Assembly: GCA_009823505.1 (NCBI GenBank)
Contig: VZQC01010581.1
Coordinates: forward strand, 717,609 to 781,608
Source: Rhizomys pruinosus
Taxonomy: Eukaryota > Chordata > Mammalia > Rodentia > Spalacidae
DNA length: 64,000 bases
Reading direction: 5' to 3'
Shown: piece by piece, positions 22,275-31,890 of the stretch
Layout of the letters: each line of letters opens with the position of its first letter
How positions within the stretch are numbered: the first letter of the stretch is position 1
The notes under the pieces: model-generated
Seen by the model: the letters and a program-made list of their open reading frames with translations, nothing else
Told to the model about the DNA's origin: nothing
The model's database searches: none
Program-made: the position numbers and the translations under genes

Positions 22275-22935
22275 TATTATTGAAAGCTCTTGGGGTAGTG
22301 CAGTTGGTGGTATGAGTTCTAATCTTTAGTAAACATGGAGTTCATAAGACTTCCCTGTCTTGTACTTATGGTAAGGTCAGGCTAAGAGCTTCAGGTAGTA
22401 CATAGCTGTGCTCTTTTAGCTAGAGAGGTATATAACAGCAGGGTATGCTGTCCTGATTAAATGTGACTTGGGAAAGGATGGATGCCAAGATATGTGTTCC
22501 TGTCTAGTTGATTAGGAGGCAGAGATAGGCCTGAGTCTCACAAAGTATATGAAGTGCTCAAGATTTAGGCAGGTGGTAAAGAAAGAAACAGACTGTGGAA
22601 CATTTCCAATATAGCTCAGAGAGGTAGAGGCCATGGCAGCCCCCATGAGGAAGTTAAAGGACCAGGTAAGAATGTAGGAGATATTTGACCCTAACTGAGC
22701 AGATGTTTGAGTGGGGTCCCAGCCTGAATCTTCACTAAACATGTTGGCAACTATTAGAAATTGTTTAATTTTGGAAACAGTAAACCCAATAATCGGTTGA
22801 AGGAGGTAGGAACCAAACATGTAAAATCAGAAATCCAATTAGGTGGATTAGTCAACCACTTGTCTGGCCACACCCATCCAAATTATGGTCAGAAAAATTG
22901 ACAGAAGTAAAAATAGAACAGCAGGCCTGGCACAA
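22275..22935. other. Unrecognised region with a 102-codon minus frame
   Basis: The frame at 22,820-22,512 (minus) has a hydrophobic middle but no motif I recognise. With 23,185-23,700 it forms ~1.2 kb of unique-looking sequence split by a B2. I assign no function. Confidence 0.4.
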
Positions 22936-23182
22936 AGAGTTTATGTATTTATTTATTTGTTTCTTTGTTTGTTTGTTTGTTTACATGTATGAATGTACTG
23001 TCCGCATGTAGGTTTTTGTACCCTTGTCGTGCAATGCCTCGGAGGTCAGAAGAAAGTGTCAGATTCCCCTGGAACTGAAGTTAAAGACGGTTCTCAGCCA
23101 CCATGTGGGTGCTGGGGATTGAACCTGGGTTCTCTGCAAGAGCAGTTGGCACTCTTAACCGCTAGGCTATCTCTGCAACTCC
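22936..23182 (-). mobile_element. B2 SINE
   Basis: Minus-strand B2 with a T-rich (ATTT/GTTT)n left end. 'aaagagttt' is duplicated at both flanks. Confidence 0.85.
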
Positions 23183-23705
23183 AAAAATAAAGAGTTTTAC
23201 CCATGAGGGAAGATAGCAGAGGGTAAGAGGCCACTGTGCCATGGGGCAGAGAATTGGGCGTTTTTTTGTTGTTATTGTTTGTTTGTTTTGTTTTTATAAG
23301 CAGGAGAGAATTGAGTTATTCCACAGATTTCAATATGGCCAGTGAGTCTGTGTCAGTTACCTAATGACATCCTGTGGGGCCTCCATGGTATGAGATCTAA
23401 AAGAAGAGGTCAAGGATTTGTTTTGAGGACTGGGGTAAAGTACAGGAAGTATAGGTAAATCTGGAGGATGAGTGTGACAGACCCAGATGTGGTGGAGACT
23501 TTTCTCCAGAAGTCATAGGAGAGACCTCAAACAGAGCTGGACAAATTGGTTTTGGCAGAAGAGGATGTCTTAGAAGGATTTTCTCACAGGCCCCAGGTAT
23601 GGGTGGGTGGACACACATGTTGCTCCCCATGAGGAAAATCCTAAAAGGACCATGAGTCATGGGTCCTGGGTTTCTAGAGTTACTTCTCTGAAGTTAGCCC
23701 TTGCT
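23183..23705. other. Unique sequence
   Basis: No gene or repeat recognised. A T-rich tract lies near 23,260. Confidence 0.45.
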
Positions 23706-23986
23706 CTTTTTTTCTGTTTTGGTTTTGACACAGGATCTCTTATAGTCCAGGCTGGACTTGAACTCCTTATTCTTCTGCCTTTATCTCCCAAGAGCTGGCC
23801 TAACAGGATTGTACTCCCATACTTACTTCCTTTAAAAGGGGTCCTCCCTTTTTTGTGGTCTTTTTGAGACAGAATGGAGCATATTATGTAGACCAGGCTG
23901 GCCTTGAACCCACAGAGGTCCGGCTGGCTGCCTCTGCCTCCTGAGTCCTGGTATTAAAGGCGTGTGCCAGCATGCCTGGTGGGTTC
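23706..23986 (-). mobile_element. Two B1 SINEs, old then younger
   Basis: An old diverged B1 (23,706-23,826) is followed by a second (about 23,850-23,986, ending 'gccagcatgcctggtgg'). The text 'tttaaaagggg' beside them may be part of a duplication. Confidence 0.65.
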
Positions 23987-24029
23987 CCCCCTTTTAAAAA
24001 TCATTTTTTTTTGGTTGCTGTTGTTGTTT

Positions 24030-24165
24030 TTAATATAGTACTTTATTAATTCTTTGAGAATTTCATGTAATGAATTCTGATCATATTCATCTGTACTTTT
24101 CCCCTAACTCTTCCTAGATCCATTTCCCACATCTTCCCTCCCTCCCTCCCAACTTCATCTCCTTT
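24030..24165 (-). mobile_element. L1 3' UTR end (Lx-like)
   Basis: 'actttattaattctttgagaatttcatg...ccatttcccacatcttccc' is the reverse strand of an old L1 3' end. Confidence 0.5.
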
Positions 24166-24209
24166 CTTTTCTTTTCCTTCCTTCCCTTCCTTCCCTTCCT
24201 TTCCCTTCC

Positions 24210-24260
<51 letters not shown>
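24140..24260. repeat. CT-rich (CCTT/CTTT)n tract
   Basis: Polypyrimidine tetranucleotide array ending in (CTTT)n. Confidence 0.85.
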
Positions 24261-24262
<2 letters not shown>

Positions 24263-24508
24263 TTTTTGTATTTTTGAGACAGGTTCTCCTTTAGTCCCAG
24301 CTGGCCTGGAGCTCACTCATAGATCAGGCTGGCCTTGAACTCACAGAGATCTACCTGCCTCTGCCCCCGAGTGCTGGGATTAAAGGTATGTGCCACCATG
24401 CCTGACACTGAAGACAGTTATTAGCCACCATGTGGGTGCTGGGAATCGAACCCAGGTCCTCTGCAAGAACAGTCAGTGCGCTTAACCACTGAGCCATGTC
24501 TCTAGCCC
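24261..24508 (-). mobile_element. Composite SINE B2-head/B1 (copy 5)
   Basis: Minus strand: B2 head joined to B1 near 24,407, within a few bases of the junction in the other copies. Flanked by simple repeats on both sides, so duplications cannot be judged. Confidence 0.75.
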
Positions 24509-24544
24509 TCATATATATATATATGTATATATATACATATATAT

Positions 24545-25419
24545 NNNNNNNNNNNNNNNNNNNNNNNNNNNNNNNNNNNNNNNNNNNNNNNNNNNNNNNN
24601 NNNNNNNNNNNNNNNNNNNNNNNNNNNNNNNNNNNNNNNNNNNNNNNNNNNNNNNNNNNNNNNNNNNNNNNNNNNNNNNNNNNNNNNNNNNNNNNNNNNN
24701 NNNNNNNNNNNNNNNNNNNNNNNNNNNNNNNNNNNNNNNNNNNNNNNNNNNNNNNNNNNNNNNNNNNNNNNNNNNNNNNNNNNNNNNNNNNNNNNNNNNN
24801 NNNNNNNNNNNNNNNNNNNNNNNNNNNNNNNNNNNNNNNNNNNNNNNNNNNNNNNNNNNNNNNNNNNNNNNNNNNNNNNNNNNNNNNNNNNNNNNNNNNN
24901 NNNNNNNNNNNNNNNNNNNNNNNNNNNNNNNNNNNNNNNNNNNNNNNNNNNNNNNNNNNNNNNNNNNNNNNNNNNNNNNNNNNNNNNNNNNNNNNNNNNN
25001 NNNNNNNNNNNNNNNNNNNNNNNNNNNNNNNNNNNNNNNNNNNNNNNNNNNNNNNNNNNNNNNNNNNNNNNNNNNNNNNNNNNNNNNNNNNNNNNNNNNN
25101 NNNNNNNNNNNNNNNNNNNNNNNNNNNNNNNNNNNNNNNNNNNNNNNNNNNNNNNNNNNNNNNNNNNNNNNNNNNNNNNNNNNNNNNNNNNNNNNNNNNN
25201 NNNNNNNNNNNNNNNNNNNNNNNNNNNNNNNNNNNNNNNNNNNNNNNNNNNNNNNNNNNNNNNNNNNNNNNNNNNNNNNNNNNNNNNNNNNNNNNNNNNN
25301 NNNNNNNNNNNNNNNNNNNNNNNNNNNNNNNNNNNNNNNNNNNNNNNNNNNNNNNNNNNNNNNNNNNNNNNNNNNNNNNNNNNNNNNNNNNNNNNNNNNN
25401 NNNNNNNNNNNNNNNNNNN
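24545..25419. other. Assembly gap (875 N)
   Basis: A run of N between a (TA)n tract and a T/(CT)n tract. Open frames reported across it are meaningless. Confidence 1.
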
Positions 25420-25628
25420 TTTTTTTTTTTTTCTCTCTCTCTCTCTGATCGATCCTGGAGGCAGGTCCTTTACTCTCTGATCCATCCTGGAGAAGGGTTT
25501 TCTCTGCATTTTGATCAGTTGTGAGTTTCTTTGTTAACCACTGCCCACTGCACAAAGACACTTCTGTGATGAGGTCTGAGAGCTGCGTCAGTCTAGAGAC
25601 ATAGAGATAAAAGTTTATTTAATTTAAT

Positions 25629-25784
25629 TTTTTTTTTTGTTCTTTTTGAGACAGTGTCTCCCTGTATTCCCAGCTGGCCTGGAACTCACTATGTAGACCA
25701 GGCTGGCCCTGAACTCACAAGAGATCCACCTGCCTCTGCTTCCCAAGTACTGGGATTAAAGGCATGCACCACCATGCCTGGGCT
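25629..25784 (-). mobile_element. B1 SINE
   Basis: T-run, then complete minus-strand B1. Confidence 0.85.
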
Positions 25785-26051
25785 GAGATAAGAATTTAGA
25801 GGCAGTTAAATTCTATCTCCATTTAGCAAAATAATAGTAGTAGGTTTGTCCTGGGGCCTGTGAGCTCCCCAACCATGAGTTCTTGGCTAGATTGGCAGTA
25901 CCAGGCATGTTTCCTCATGTGGAGTGGGCCTTAAATATAATCAGAGAAGATATTGGTTGCCGGCATTAGGATTCATGACACTATTGCACCCTATTGGGCA
26001 TATCAAAAAGCATCCCTTTCAAAGAGAAATAAGTCCTTAATTGACTTACTA

Positions 26052-26279
26052 TTTTTTTTTAACTTTTATTTATTTTTTATGTGTATGAATGTACTGCCTG
26101 CATGCAGGTTGGTGCACCCGTGTCGTGCAATGCTGCAGAGATCAGAAGAGGGTGTCGGATTCTCCTGGAACTGGAGTTAAAGATGGTTCTCAGCTGCCAT
26201 ATGTGGGTGCTGGGGATCAAACCCAGGTCCTCTGCAAGAGCAGTCAGTGCTCTTAACTGCTAGGCCATCTCTCCAGCCC
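26052..26279 (-). mobile_element. B2 SINE with TSD
   Basis: Minus-strand B2 flanked by 'aattgacttactatttt' and 'aattggcttactatttt'. Confidence 0.9.
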
Positions 26280-26766
26280 CAATTGGCTTACTATTTTAAT
26301 AGAATTCTTGGTACTTTATCCTGAGCACTCTCTGGAAAAATAGTTTTAATCTTAGACAGGTGAATCCAGTTAGTAATCCCCTAAGGTTTGATAGCTGTTG
26401 AAGTACTCAGTAAAACCTAGCAGGGTCCTTTTAAAACCGGCTAATACTGGCTACCTGGGTGACTGCCTCTGTAGATCTATAGATTCGCCAGATCCCCTAA
26501 CTGAACTATGCCTGGTAGAAATTAGTTTTGTAATATTGCTACTTATTTTACTCTTTGGTTATACTTTTCTTCTGGGTGTTTAAGACTATGTAGGTGGCAC
26601 AAAAATTAACCTCTTGTTGTTATATCAGTCAAGATGCATCAAGGGTTTTGCATAGGGACTAGCACAGCGACTCCTTTTGTTTTCATCCACTGTTGTCTCA
26701 CTGCCCATAATGTAGGTCATATTATTCATAAGAGGTGCAGTAATGAAAATCCCAAATAAAACTGTT
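26280..26766. other. Unique sequence downstream of pseudogene
   Basis: No repeat recognised. The part nearest 26,766 may be 3' UTR of the minus-strand pseudogene. Confidence 0.4.
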
Positions 26767-27179
26767 TTATATCAATGGCATTGTAATGATTAGTGAAGAT
26801 TTATCTTTGAGAAAATTTTGCTGTAGTCATTTCTGTATCAACAGATTCTGGAAGATTCAGGTATAATTGGTACTTCTCAGAGACACTTAGGTCACAGAGG
26901 GAGACTGAGTTAATTCCAAGTAATTCAACTTTCAATTTAATTTTCAGAGGCTTCTCATTCTGATCCTTTACAACTTTTACTTTATAGTCTGGTTTCTTCA
27001 CCTCCACCTCAATGCACTGCATGGCCATCTTTATTAGCTGATCTTTGATCACTTGGTCTTTTTCTGCTGCTTATAGAACACCAGGATTGTAGGCAGCATC
27101 AGTGACTATATAAGCATCTGATGACTGAGAGAAATCCTCTGGTCTGCCAACACTTATTGTCAGGGTGTGAGCTCCAGAA
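26767..27179 (-). pseudogene. PIH1D2: PIH1D2-like pseudogene, C-terminal part
   Basis: Read on the minus strand from 27,179, the translation resembles the PIH1-domain protein PIH1D2: a 'SDAYIVTDAAYNP' block, 'AAEKDQV', 'QLIKMAMQCIE', then the C-terminal 'INSVSLCDLSVSE' and 'TEMTTAKF' blocks. PIH-family proteins are HSP90 co-chaperone-type factors linked to axonemal dynein assembly. The copy is dead. There is an in-frame stop (27,071-27,073) and a frameshift near 26,806-26,812; the shifted frame then reads 'SLIITMPLI' to a stop at 26,767-26,769. From my memory of the family, a long middle segment and about nine residues of the C-terminal domain are missing, with blocks joined without introns. 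That suggests a processed copy of a partly exon-skipped mRNA. The N-terminal part lies at 28,658-28,758. Confidence 0.75.
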
Positions 27180-27527
27180 GCCCATTGGAATGCAGAGACA
27201 CCTAAGACCAGAGGTCCAAAACCTCTACCAGGCATGACCTTTGGTTATGCTAAAGCAGGCCACCCCTGATTACTCAGGATTCTTCCACCTCGCCCCTCAC
27301 CCTTGCCCCTCACCCTTCGGAAGCCAGATTCCAGATTCTGACCCACCCCTACTCCCATTGAATCTCGCTCCCACCTTCTCCCTTAAATTCCCAAGCCAGA
27401 CGCCATTCTGTGCTTGGCTCTACCTCTCCCCTAAGCCTAGCCCCGGCTACTCTGAATTAAACTTTGCTCCGAAGAACTCAGACCTCGTGGCTTTTCATTC
27501 TGGGAGGAGCGTGCCATAACCTTACAT
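27163..27527 (+). mobile_element. LTR-like inverted-repeat arm 1
   Basis: This stretch has LTR-like features: 'aattaaa' (27,4xx) followed by 'gacctcgtgg' and 'tctgggagg', resembling the R/U5 boundary of class I endogenous retrovirus LTRs. It ends in 'ccataaccttaca'. A shorter relative lies in opposite orientation at 27,546-27,748. The LTR identity is inference; the inverted relation is seen directly. Its left limit is unclear because it abuts the pseudogene. Confidence 0.5.
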
Positions 27528-27559
27528 TCTGGCTCAGTGTCTAGCATGTAAGGTTATGG
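27514..27559. repeat. Perfect 14-bp inverted repeat, 18-nt loop
   Basis: 27,514-27,527 and 27,546-27,559 are exact reverse complements (ccataaccttacat). They mark where the two long arms meet tail to tail. Confidence 0.95.
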
Positions 27560-27748
27560 TGCACTCTGCAGGAGTCTGGAGTCTGGCTTCCAAAAAAGCG
27601 GAAGATTCCTGAATAATCAGTGATGGCCCGTTTTAGCATAGCCAAAGGCTGGCCTGGTAGAGCAGGATCCTGGGCACCACCGGTCTTAGGTGTCTCTGCA
27701 TTTCAATGCCTCTGGAACTCACATCCTGACACTTATAGGTACAGGATG
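27546..27748 (-). mobile_element. LTR-like inverted-repeat arm 2 (shorter)
   Basis: The reverse complement matches arm 1 over 'aatgcagagacacctaagacc', 'ctctaccagg', 'tatgctaaa.c.ggcca' and 'ggaagccaga.tccaga', but lacks ~150 bp of arm 1 including the R/U5-like part. Confidence 0.6.
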
Positions 27749-27808
27749 AGTAGGTGATTGGGGAGCAAGGATCCTTTCCCACTGACACAAGTTGATAAAA
27801 AATGTTTT

Positions 27809-27809
27809 N
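27809..27809. other. Single undetermined base
   Basis: An isolated N next to the inverted repeat; one of three isolated Ns in the window (4,122; 27,809; 45,137). Confidence 1.
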
Positions 27810-27827
27810 AGCTAAGAATCCTCTTAG

Positions 27828-27972
27828 GCCAGGCGGGGTGGGGCACATCTTTAATCCCAGCATTCAGCAGAGGCAGGTGGATCTCTATGAGTTCAAGATC
27901 AGCCTGGTCTACAGAGTGAGCTCCAGGCCAGATGGGACTAACATGAAACTGTGTCTCAAAAAGACAAAAAAA
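27828..27972 (+). mobile_element. B1 SINE
   Basis: 'ggccaggcggggtggggcac' through 'gtgtctcaaaaagacaaaaaaa'. Confidence 0.85.
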
Positions 27973-28365
27973 TTACATGAAATATATGCCATCTATTGAT
28001 ATTATACATAACCACATGAAGTTGTACTGGAGGCAAATTTGTAAACTTGCATGCTTTCAGTGATTTCTTTTTTTAACTATTTGACACTCATTTGAATGAT
28101 GTATACCTTCCCTTTTTAATACTTATTTGGAAAAATTAAGTGTTGTAATTGTCCCTGAGGAAATTAAAGTCGGATTCAACCTGATTCTATTACAATGTCA
28201 AAAAAATTAGTCATTTTAACTGAAACATCGTGTTTTAAATTTCAAAATGACACTTGTCAAATAAAAATATGATCTCAGAAAATTTTAAGAAGAAAATAAT
28301 CCTACTTTTAAAATACCTTTTTATAATTGTTTTCAGAAAAATGTTTAGTTTTAAGAAAAATATTC
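27973..28365. other. AT-rich sequence inside the pseudogene span
   Basis: About 390 bp with no coding similarity to PIH1D2 that I can see. It is either inserted sequence, a retained intron or another UTR-like retrocopy. Confidence 0.4.
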
Positions 28366-28481
28366 AGGGTCTCCCTGTAGCCACAGCTGAGCTCACAGGC
28401 TGGTCTTGAGCTCACAGAGATCCACCTGCCTCTGCCTCTGGAGTGCTGGGATTAAAGGCGTGGACCACCACGGCCAGCAGA
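28366..28481 (-). mobile_element. B1 SINE, partial
   Basis: Minus-strand B1 lacking its poly-A end and part of the middle. Confidence 0.75.
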
Positions 28482-28483
28482 GA

Positions 28484-28654
28484 TTCACTTTATTTTATTT
28501 TATCTTATTTTGCTATTTTTGAGGCAGGGTCTCCCTTTTAGTACCAGCTGTCCTGGAGCTCGCTCTGTAGACCAGACTGGCCTTGAACTCACAGAGATCC
28601 ACCCACCTCTACCTCCCAAGTGCTGGGATTAAAGGCGCGCCGTCACGCCCGGCT
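28484..28654 (-). mobile_element. B1 SINE interrupting the pseudogene
   Basis: (ATTTT)n tail on the left and a complete minus-strand B1. It cuts the PIH1D2-like reading frame just after the N-terminal block. Confidence 0.9.
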
Positions 28655-28657
28655 GAA

Positions 28658-28758
28658 TTGAAATTCTTATACTGCTCAGGATCGCTTTCAGCCAAATCAT
28701 CTAAGAGGTTCCAGAACTGAGAAATTTGCATGAGAAGACCCTTTGAGAATGCCCTCAT
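28658..28758 (-). pseudogene. PIH1D2: PIH1D2-like pseudogene, N-terminal part
   Basis: From a minus-strand ATG at 28,758-28,756 the translation reads 'FSKGLLMQISQFWNLLDDL' and then 'AESDPEQYKNF', which I recognise as the PIH1D2 N-terminus. It is upstream of the C-terminal part in the correct order and strand. The frame is cut by the B1 at 28,484-28,654, and the next ~45 residues of the family are not found. A longer in-frame start at 28,806 adds unrelated residues, so the 28,758 ATG fits best. Confidence 0.75.
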
Positions 28759-28817
28759 GATCGATGATGAGCTAGGCCTCTGAAGCCTCTCAGGATTCGG
28801 AGACAACCGTGACTCTT

Positions 28818-28831
28818 GTTACCATGGTAAC
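28818..28831 (-). promoter_or_regulatory. RFX-type X-box match
   Basis: The 14-mer gttaccatggtaac fits the RFX X-box consensus (two half-sites GTNRCC and RGYAAC with a 2-nt spacer) and is a perfect palindrome. It lies 60-75 bp upstream of the pseudogene ATG, next to a GC-box-like 'gggcgg'. X-boxes commonly control ciliary genes. Activity here is unknown. Confidence 0.5.
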
Positions 28832-28915
28832 CTGGGCGGGTACAATATCAAATTGGGTCTGAGAAGTGCAATGTAAGGGAGGTCTCTTTACCTCCAGTTC
28901 CGGTATACTCTTCTT

Positions 28916-29127
28916 AAAGATATTTTTTAAATAATTAATTAATTATTTTTTATGTGTATGAATGTACTGTTTGCATGTAGGTCTGTGCACCCGTGTCATG
29001 CAATGCCGTGGAGGTCAGAATAGGGTGCTGGAGAGATAGCCTAGCGGTTAAGAGCTCCGACTGCTCTTGCAGAGGACCTGGGTTTGATCCCCAGCACCCA
29101 CATGGTGGCTAAGAACCGTCTTTAACT
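28916..29127 (-). mobile_element. B2 SINE with 5' inversion (twin-priming type)
   Basis: The left part (28,916-29,030) is the B2 3' half on the minus strand with its A-rich tail. The right part (29,031-29,127) is the B2 5' half in plus orientation. Near-perfect 16-bp duplications (ccggTatactcttctt at 28,900-28,915; ccggGatactcttctt at 29,128-29,143) flank the whole unit, so it is one insertion. Confidence 0.85.
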
Positions 29128-29317
29128 CCGGGATACTCTTCTTTCTAGCACGGGGCTGGCTTTTGGCCAGGCGGGACCCTCTTCTCGCCCAAGACAGAGG
29201 CCATATCCTTCCTGTACCTGTCAGTTCCTACAGTGTCCTCCACCTCCACCCAGTGGGAGTCTCTGGGTCTCCCATGGGGAGGAAGAAATTCTTGTTTCTT
29301 CAGGTTAAAATTATTTT

Positions 29318-29652
29318 ATTATTTCTTTATTTATTTTTGGTCTTTTTAAGACAGGGTCTCCCTATACCCTCAGCTGTGCTGCAACTCATTGTGTAGACCA
29401 GGCTGGCCTTGAACTCATAGAGATCCACCTGCCTCTGCCTCCCAAGTGCTGGGATTAAAGGCGTGTGCCATTATACCCGGCTTATTATTTTTATTATATG
29501 TGTATGCCCTCTGAGGTCAGAAAAGGGCATGGGATCCCCTGGAACTGGAGTTACAGGCAGTTGTTAGCCACCATGTGAATGCTGGGAATTGAACCCAGGT
29601 TTTCTGCAAGAGCAGTCTGTGCTCTTATCTACTGAGGCATCTCTCCAGCCCC
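29318..29652 (-). mobile_element. B1 followed by B2 SINE
   Basis: A minus-strand B1 (29,318-29,481) sits against a minus-strand B2 (29,483-29,652). Here the B2 retains its 3' core, so this is not the composite junction; the B1 probably landed in the B2 tail. Confidence 0.75.
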
Positions 29653-29657
29653 CTGAG

Positions 29658-30000
29658 GTTTTATCCTAAGATCCAGGGAGATTATTTAATCAGTAAAGTC
29701 CTTGCCTAGAAAGCATGAGAACCTGAGTTTAATCCCCAGAATCCATGTGAAAAAACTAAGGGGTGCTGGTTCAAATCCTAGCAAGAGGGAGGCTGGGACA
29801 GAGATCCCTATTGGCCAGCTAGCCTCGCCTGATCAGTGAGGGGCCCAAAGAAAGGCCCTGATCTCAAAAACCAGGGTCTCAAAAACCAGGTCGACGGCTC
29901 CTGAGGAATAACACTTGAGGTTGTCCTCTGGCCTCCACACATATTTGCATATATTTGAACACAAACATGTACCACACATAAACAAGAAAGCTGTACCCCT
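29658..30000 (+). mobile_element. Long B3/B4-class composite SINE
   Basis: Head 'gagattatttaatcagtaaag', B1-like middle, a local duplication of 'tctcaaaaaccagg', then 'gaggttgtcctctggcctcc' and a CA-rich end. Confidence 0.55.
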
Positions 30001-30394
30001 AGACCCTTGCACATGCCTTGGACTCTATTGCTTTGGAAAGACAGTCACTAGGGAATTAGTATCACTGATGCCAAGTCCCAAGACGGGGCAGATCCCTTCT
30101 CTTCATTCCCTTTAGACTCACCATTCTGATGTATCCTAAAGAGCAAGGATAAATTTAACTCTGGGATACTGAGAAGGAAATGTCTGTATTCCTTAAAATG
30201 CCACTAAATCTCTCTCCCACAATAAAAGTGCAGCCCAGTTCTAGCTCTCTGCTGGATGATTTTTCGTACTGACACTAGCAGGCTTTGTTCTTTAACCAGT
30301 GTCTCCATAAACAACCTTTTGACCTCTTCATCTTCACTAGTCTCCTCTCAGCATTTAGGTTAAACTCTGTATATTTGAAATGAAATTTTTAAAA
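30001..30394. other. Unique sequence
   Basis: No gene or repeat recognised. Confidence 0.45.
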
Positions 30395-30434
30395 GATTTA
30401 TTTTTATTTTTTATTTGTGTATGTATAAGTATAT

Positions 30435-30437
<3 letters not shown>

Positions 30438-30477
<40 letters not shown>
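30438..30477. repeat. (GT)n microsatellite
   Basis: GT run, likely the tail of a diverged minus-strand SINE that starts near 30,395. Confidence 0.9.
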
Positions 30478-30479
<2 letters not shown>

Positions 30480-30764
30480 GGGGGTTGCCCAAAGAGGTCA
30501 GAGGGAGCTAAGGTCACAGGTAGAACAAAAGCCAAGAAATATGTTGTCAGAAATAAGCTGTCAGGACTGAGTGAGGTCTCTTCCTGGGAGGCAAATTTCT
30601 CCTCTGGTGAGTGCTATGGTAGCAGGGCTTTTAATCTTTTCCTCCCCTAGCATGAGACTATTGGAGAAGTTTAAAATTTTCAGGACCTATTGTTTCGGAG
30701 TCGCTATTCCCAAACCTCCAGTAGCTGAAGGGAAGAACACAGTTACTATAGAATAATCTCCTTT

Positions 30765-31275
30765 TGAGCTGGAATCAACCCAAATGCCCCTCAACTGATA
30801 AGTGGATAGAGAAAATGTGGTACGTCTACACAATAGAGTTCTATGCAGCAGTAAAGAAAGACGACATCATGAGCTTTGCAGGAAAATGGCTGGAGTTAGA
30901 GGACATCATGCTGAGTGAAGAAACACAGTCCCGGAAAAACAAACGATGAATGATATCCCTCATCTGTGGATGCTAGTGCCAATTACCTAGTTGTAAGTAT
31001 TTCTTGTGCACGGCCCCTTGAGCTTTTGTTCAAAGCAGTTGGGAGTGATGCATACTGGAAACAAGAACAACAGAAAGGACTGCATCGAAGAACTGACTGA
31101 AACAGTGAACTTTTGCTCAAAACAGTCAACTTCCACTTGGAGAATATTGAGAAAGACTGAGAAAGAGATGAAAAGCATGTTTGGCAGAATGCATGAGCTC
31201 TGGTGGGGTGGGGAAATGGGGGGGCACGGGTCTAGATTTGATAAAAATATATATAAATAAATAAATAAATAAATA
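30765..31275 (+). mobile_element. L1 3' end, 5'-truncated
   Basis: The last ~60 codons of L1 ORF2 (30,765-30,949 region) run into the 3' UTR and a (TAAA)n tail. It lacks everything upstream. 'ataatctcctttt' at the left and 'ataatgtccttt' after the tail look like an imperfect target-site duplication. Confidence 0.85.
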
Positions 31276-31732
31276 AAAAGTATAATGTCCTTTCTGCCGG
31301 GGCCTCAGCTTGGTATCACAGGAGGGTAGCTTTCCACTTACTAACTTGTCCCAGGTTTTGGGGTATGATGGGGGTGCCTGGAGAGAACAGTCCACCTTTC
31401 TGACCTACCAGTCTCTGGGCAAGGTGGTGCGTGTGAGGGGGAGGGGTGCTTTCAAGAATATGGTGGATAATTCTAAAGAGAACACAGATTGTTCTAATTA
31501 TTGAGGAAAGTCTCCTAGCTCTGACGGACCTTATTCTTAGACACTTGCTCTTTCATTAAGACTCAGTCAGCAAACTGATTGAGCTCCTATTACAACCCAG
31601 ACATTTTGTTGTTGTTGTTAAGAGCTATGGCTGAAATTGTTGTGGAACAAATCAGGGACCTTGTCCTCAGGGTACTTGCATCCTAGTAAATGTAGACACA
31701 AGTAATGTCAGAAATTGGGAAGGGGTATAAAG
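31276..31732. other. Unique sequence
   Basis: No gene or repeat recognised. Confidence 0.45.
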
Positions 31733-31890
31733 GAGACGCCCCAGACCCAGCCAGGGCCGCCACAGGACTGTGGGAGAGACGCTCCAGACCCAGCCAGGGC
31801 CGCCACAGGCTGTGGGAGAGACGCTCCAGACCCAGCCAGGACCGCCACAAGACTATGGGAGAGATGCTCCAGACCCAGCCAGGGCTCAAG
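31733..31890. repeat. Minisatellite, ~43-bp unit
   Basis: About 3.6 copies of a GC-rich unit containing 'ccagacccagccagg' and 'gccgccacagg...tgtgggagag'. Units differ by 1-2 bp indels, so it is not frame-preserving. Confidence 0.9.

Noticed and set aside
22512..22820. Possible membrane protein or retroviral envelope remnant
   Set aside because: Only general hydrophobicity is visible; no family motif could be supported.
24496..25561. Very long open frames of about 340 codons on both strands
   Set aside because: They are made of the N gap; there is no sequence to translate.
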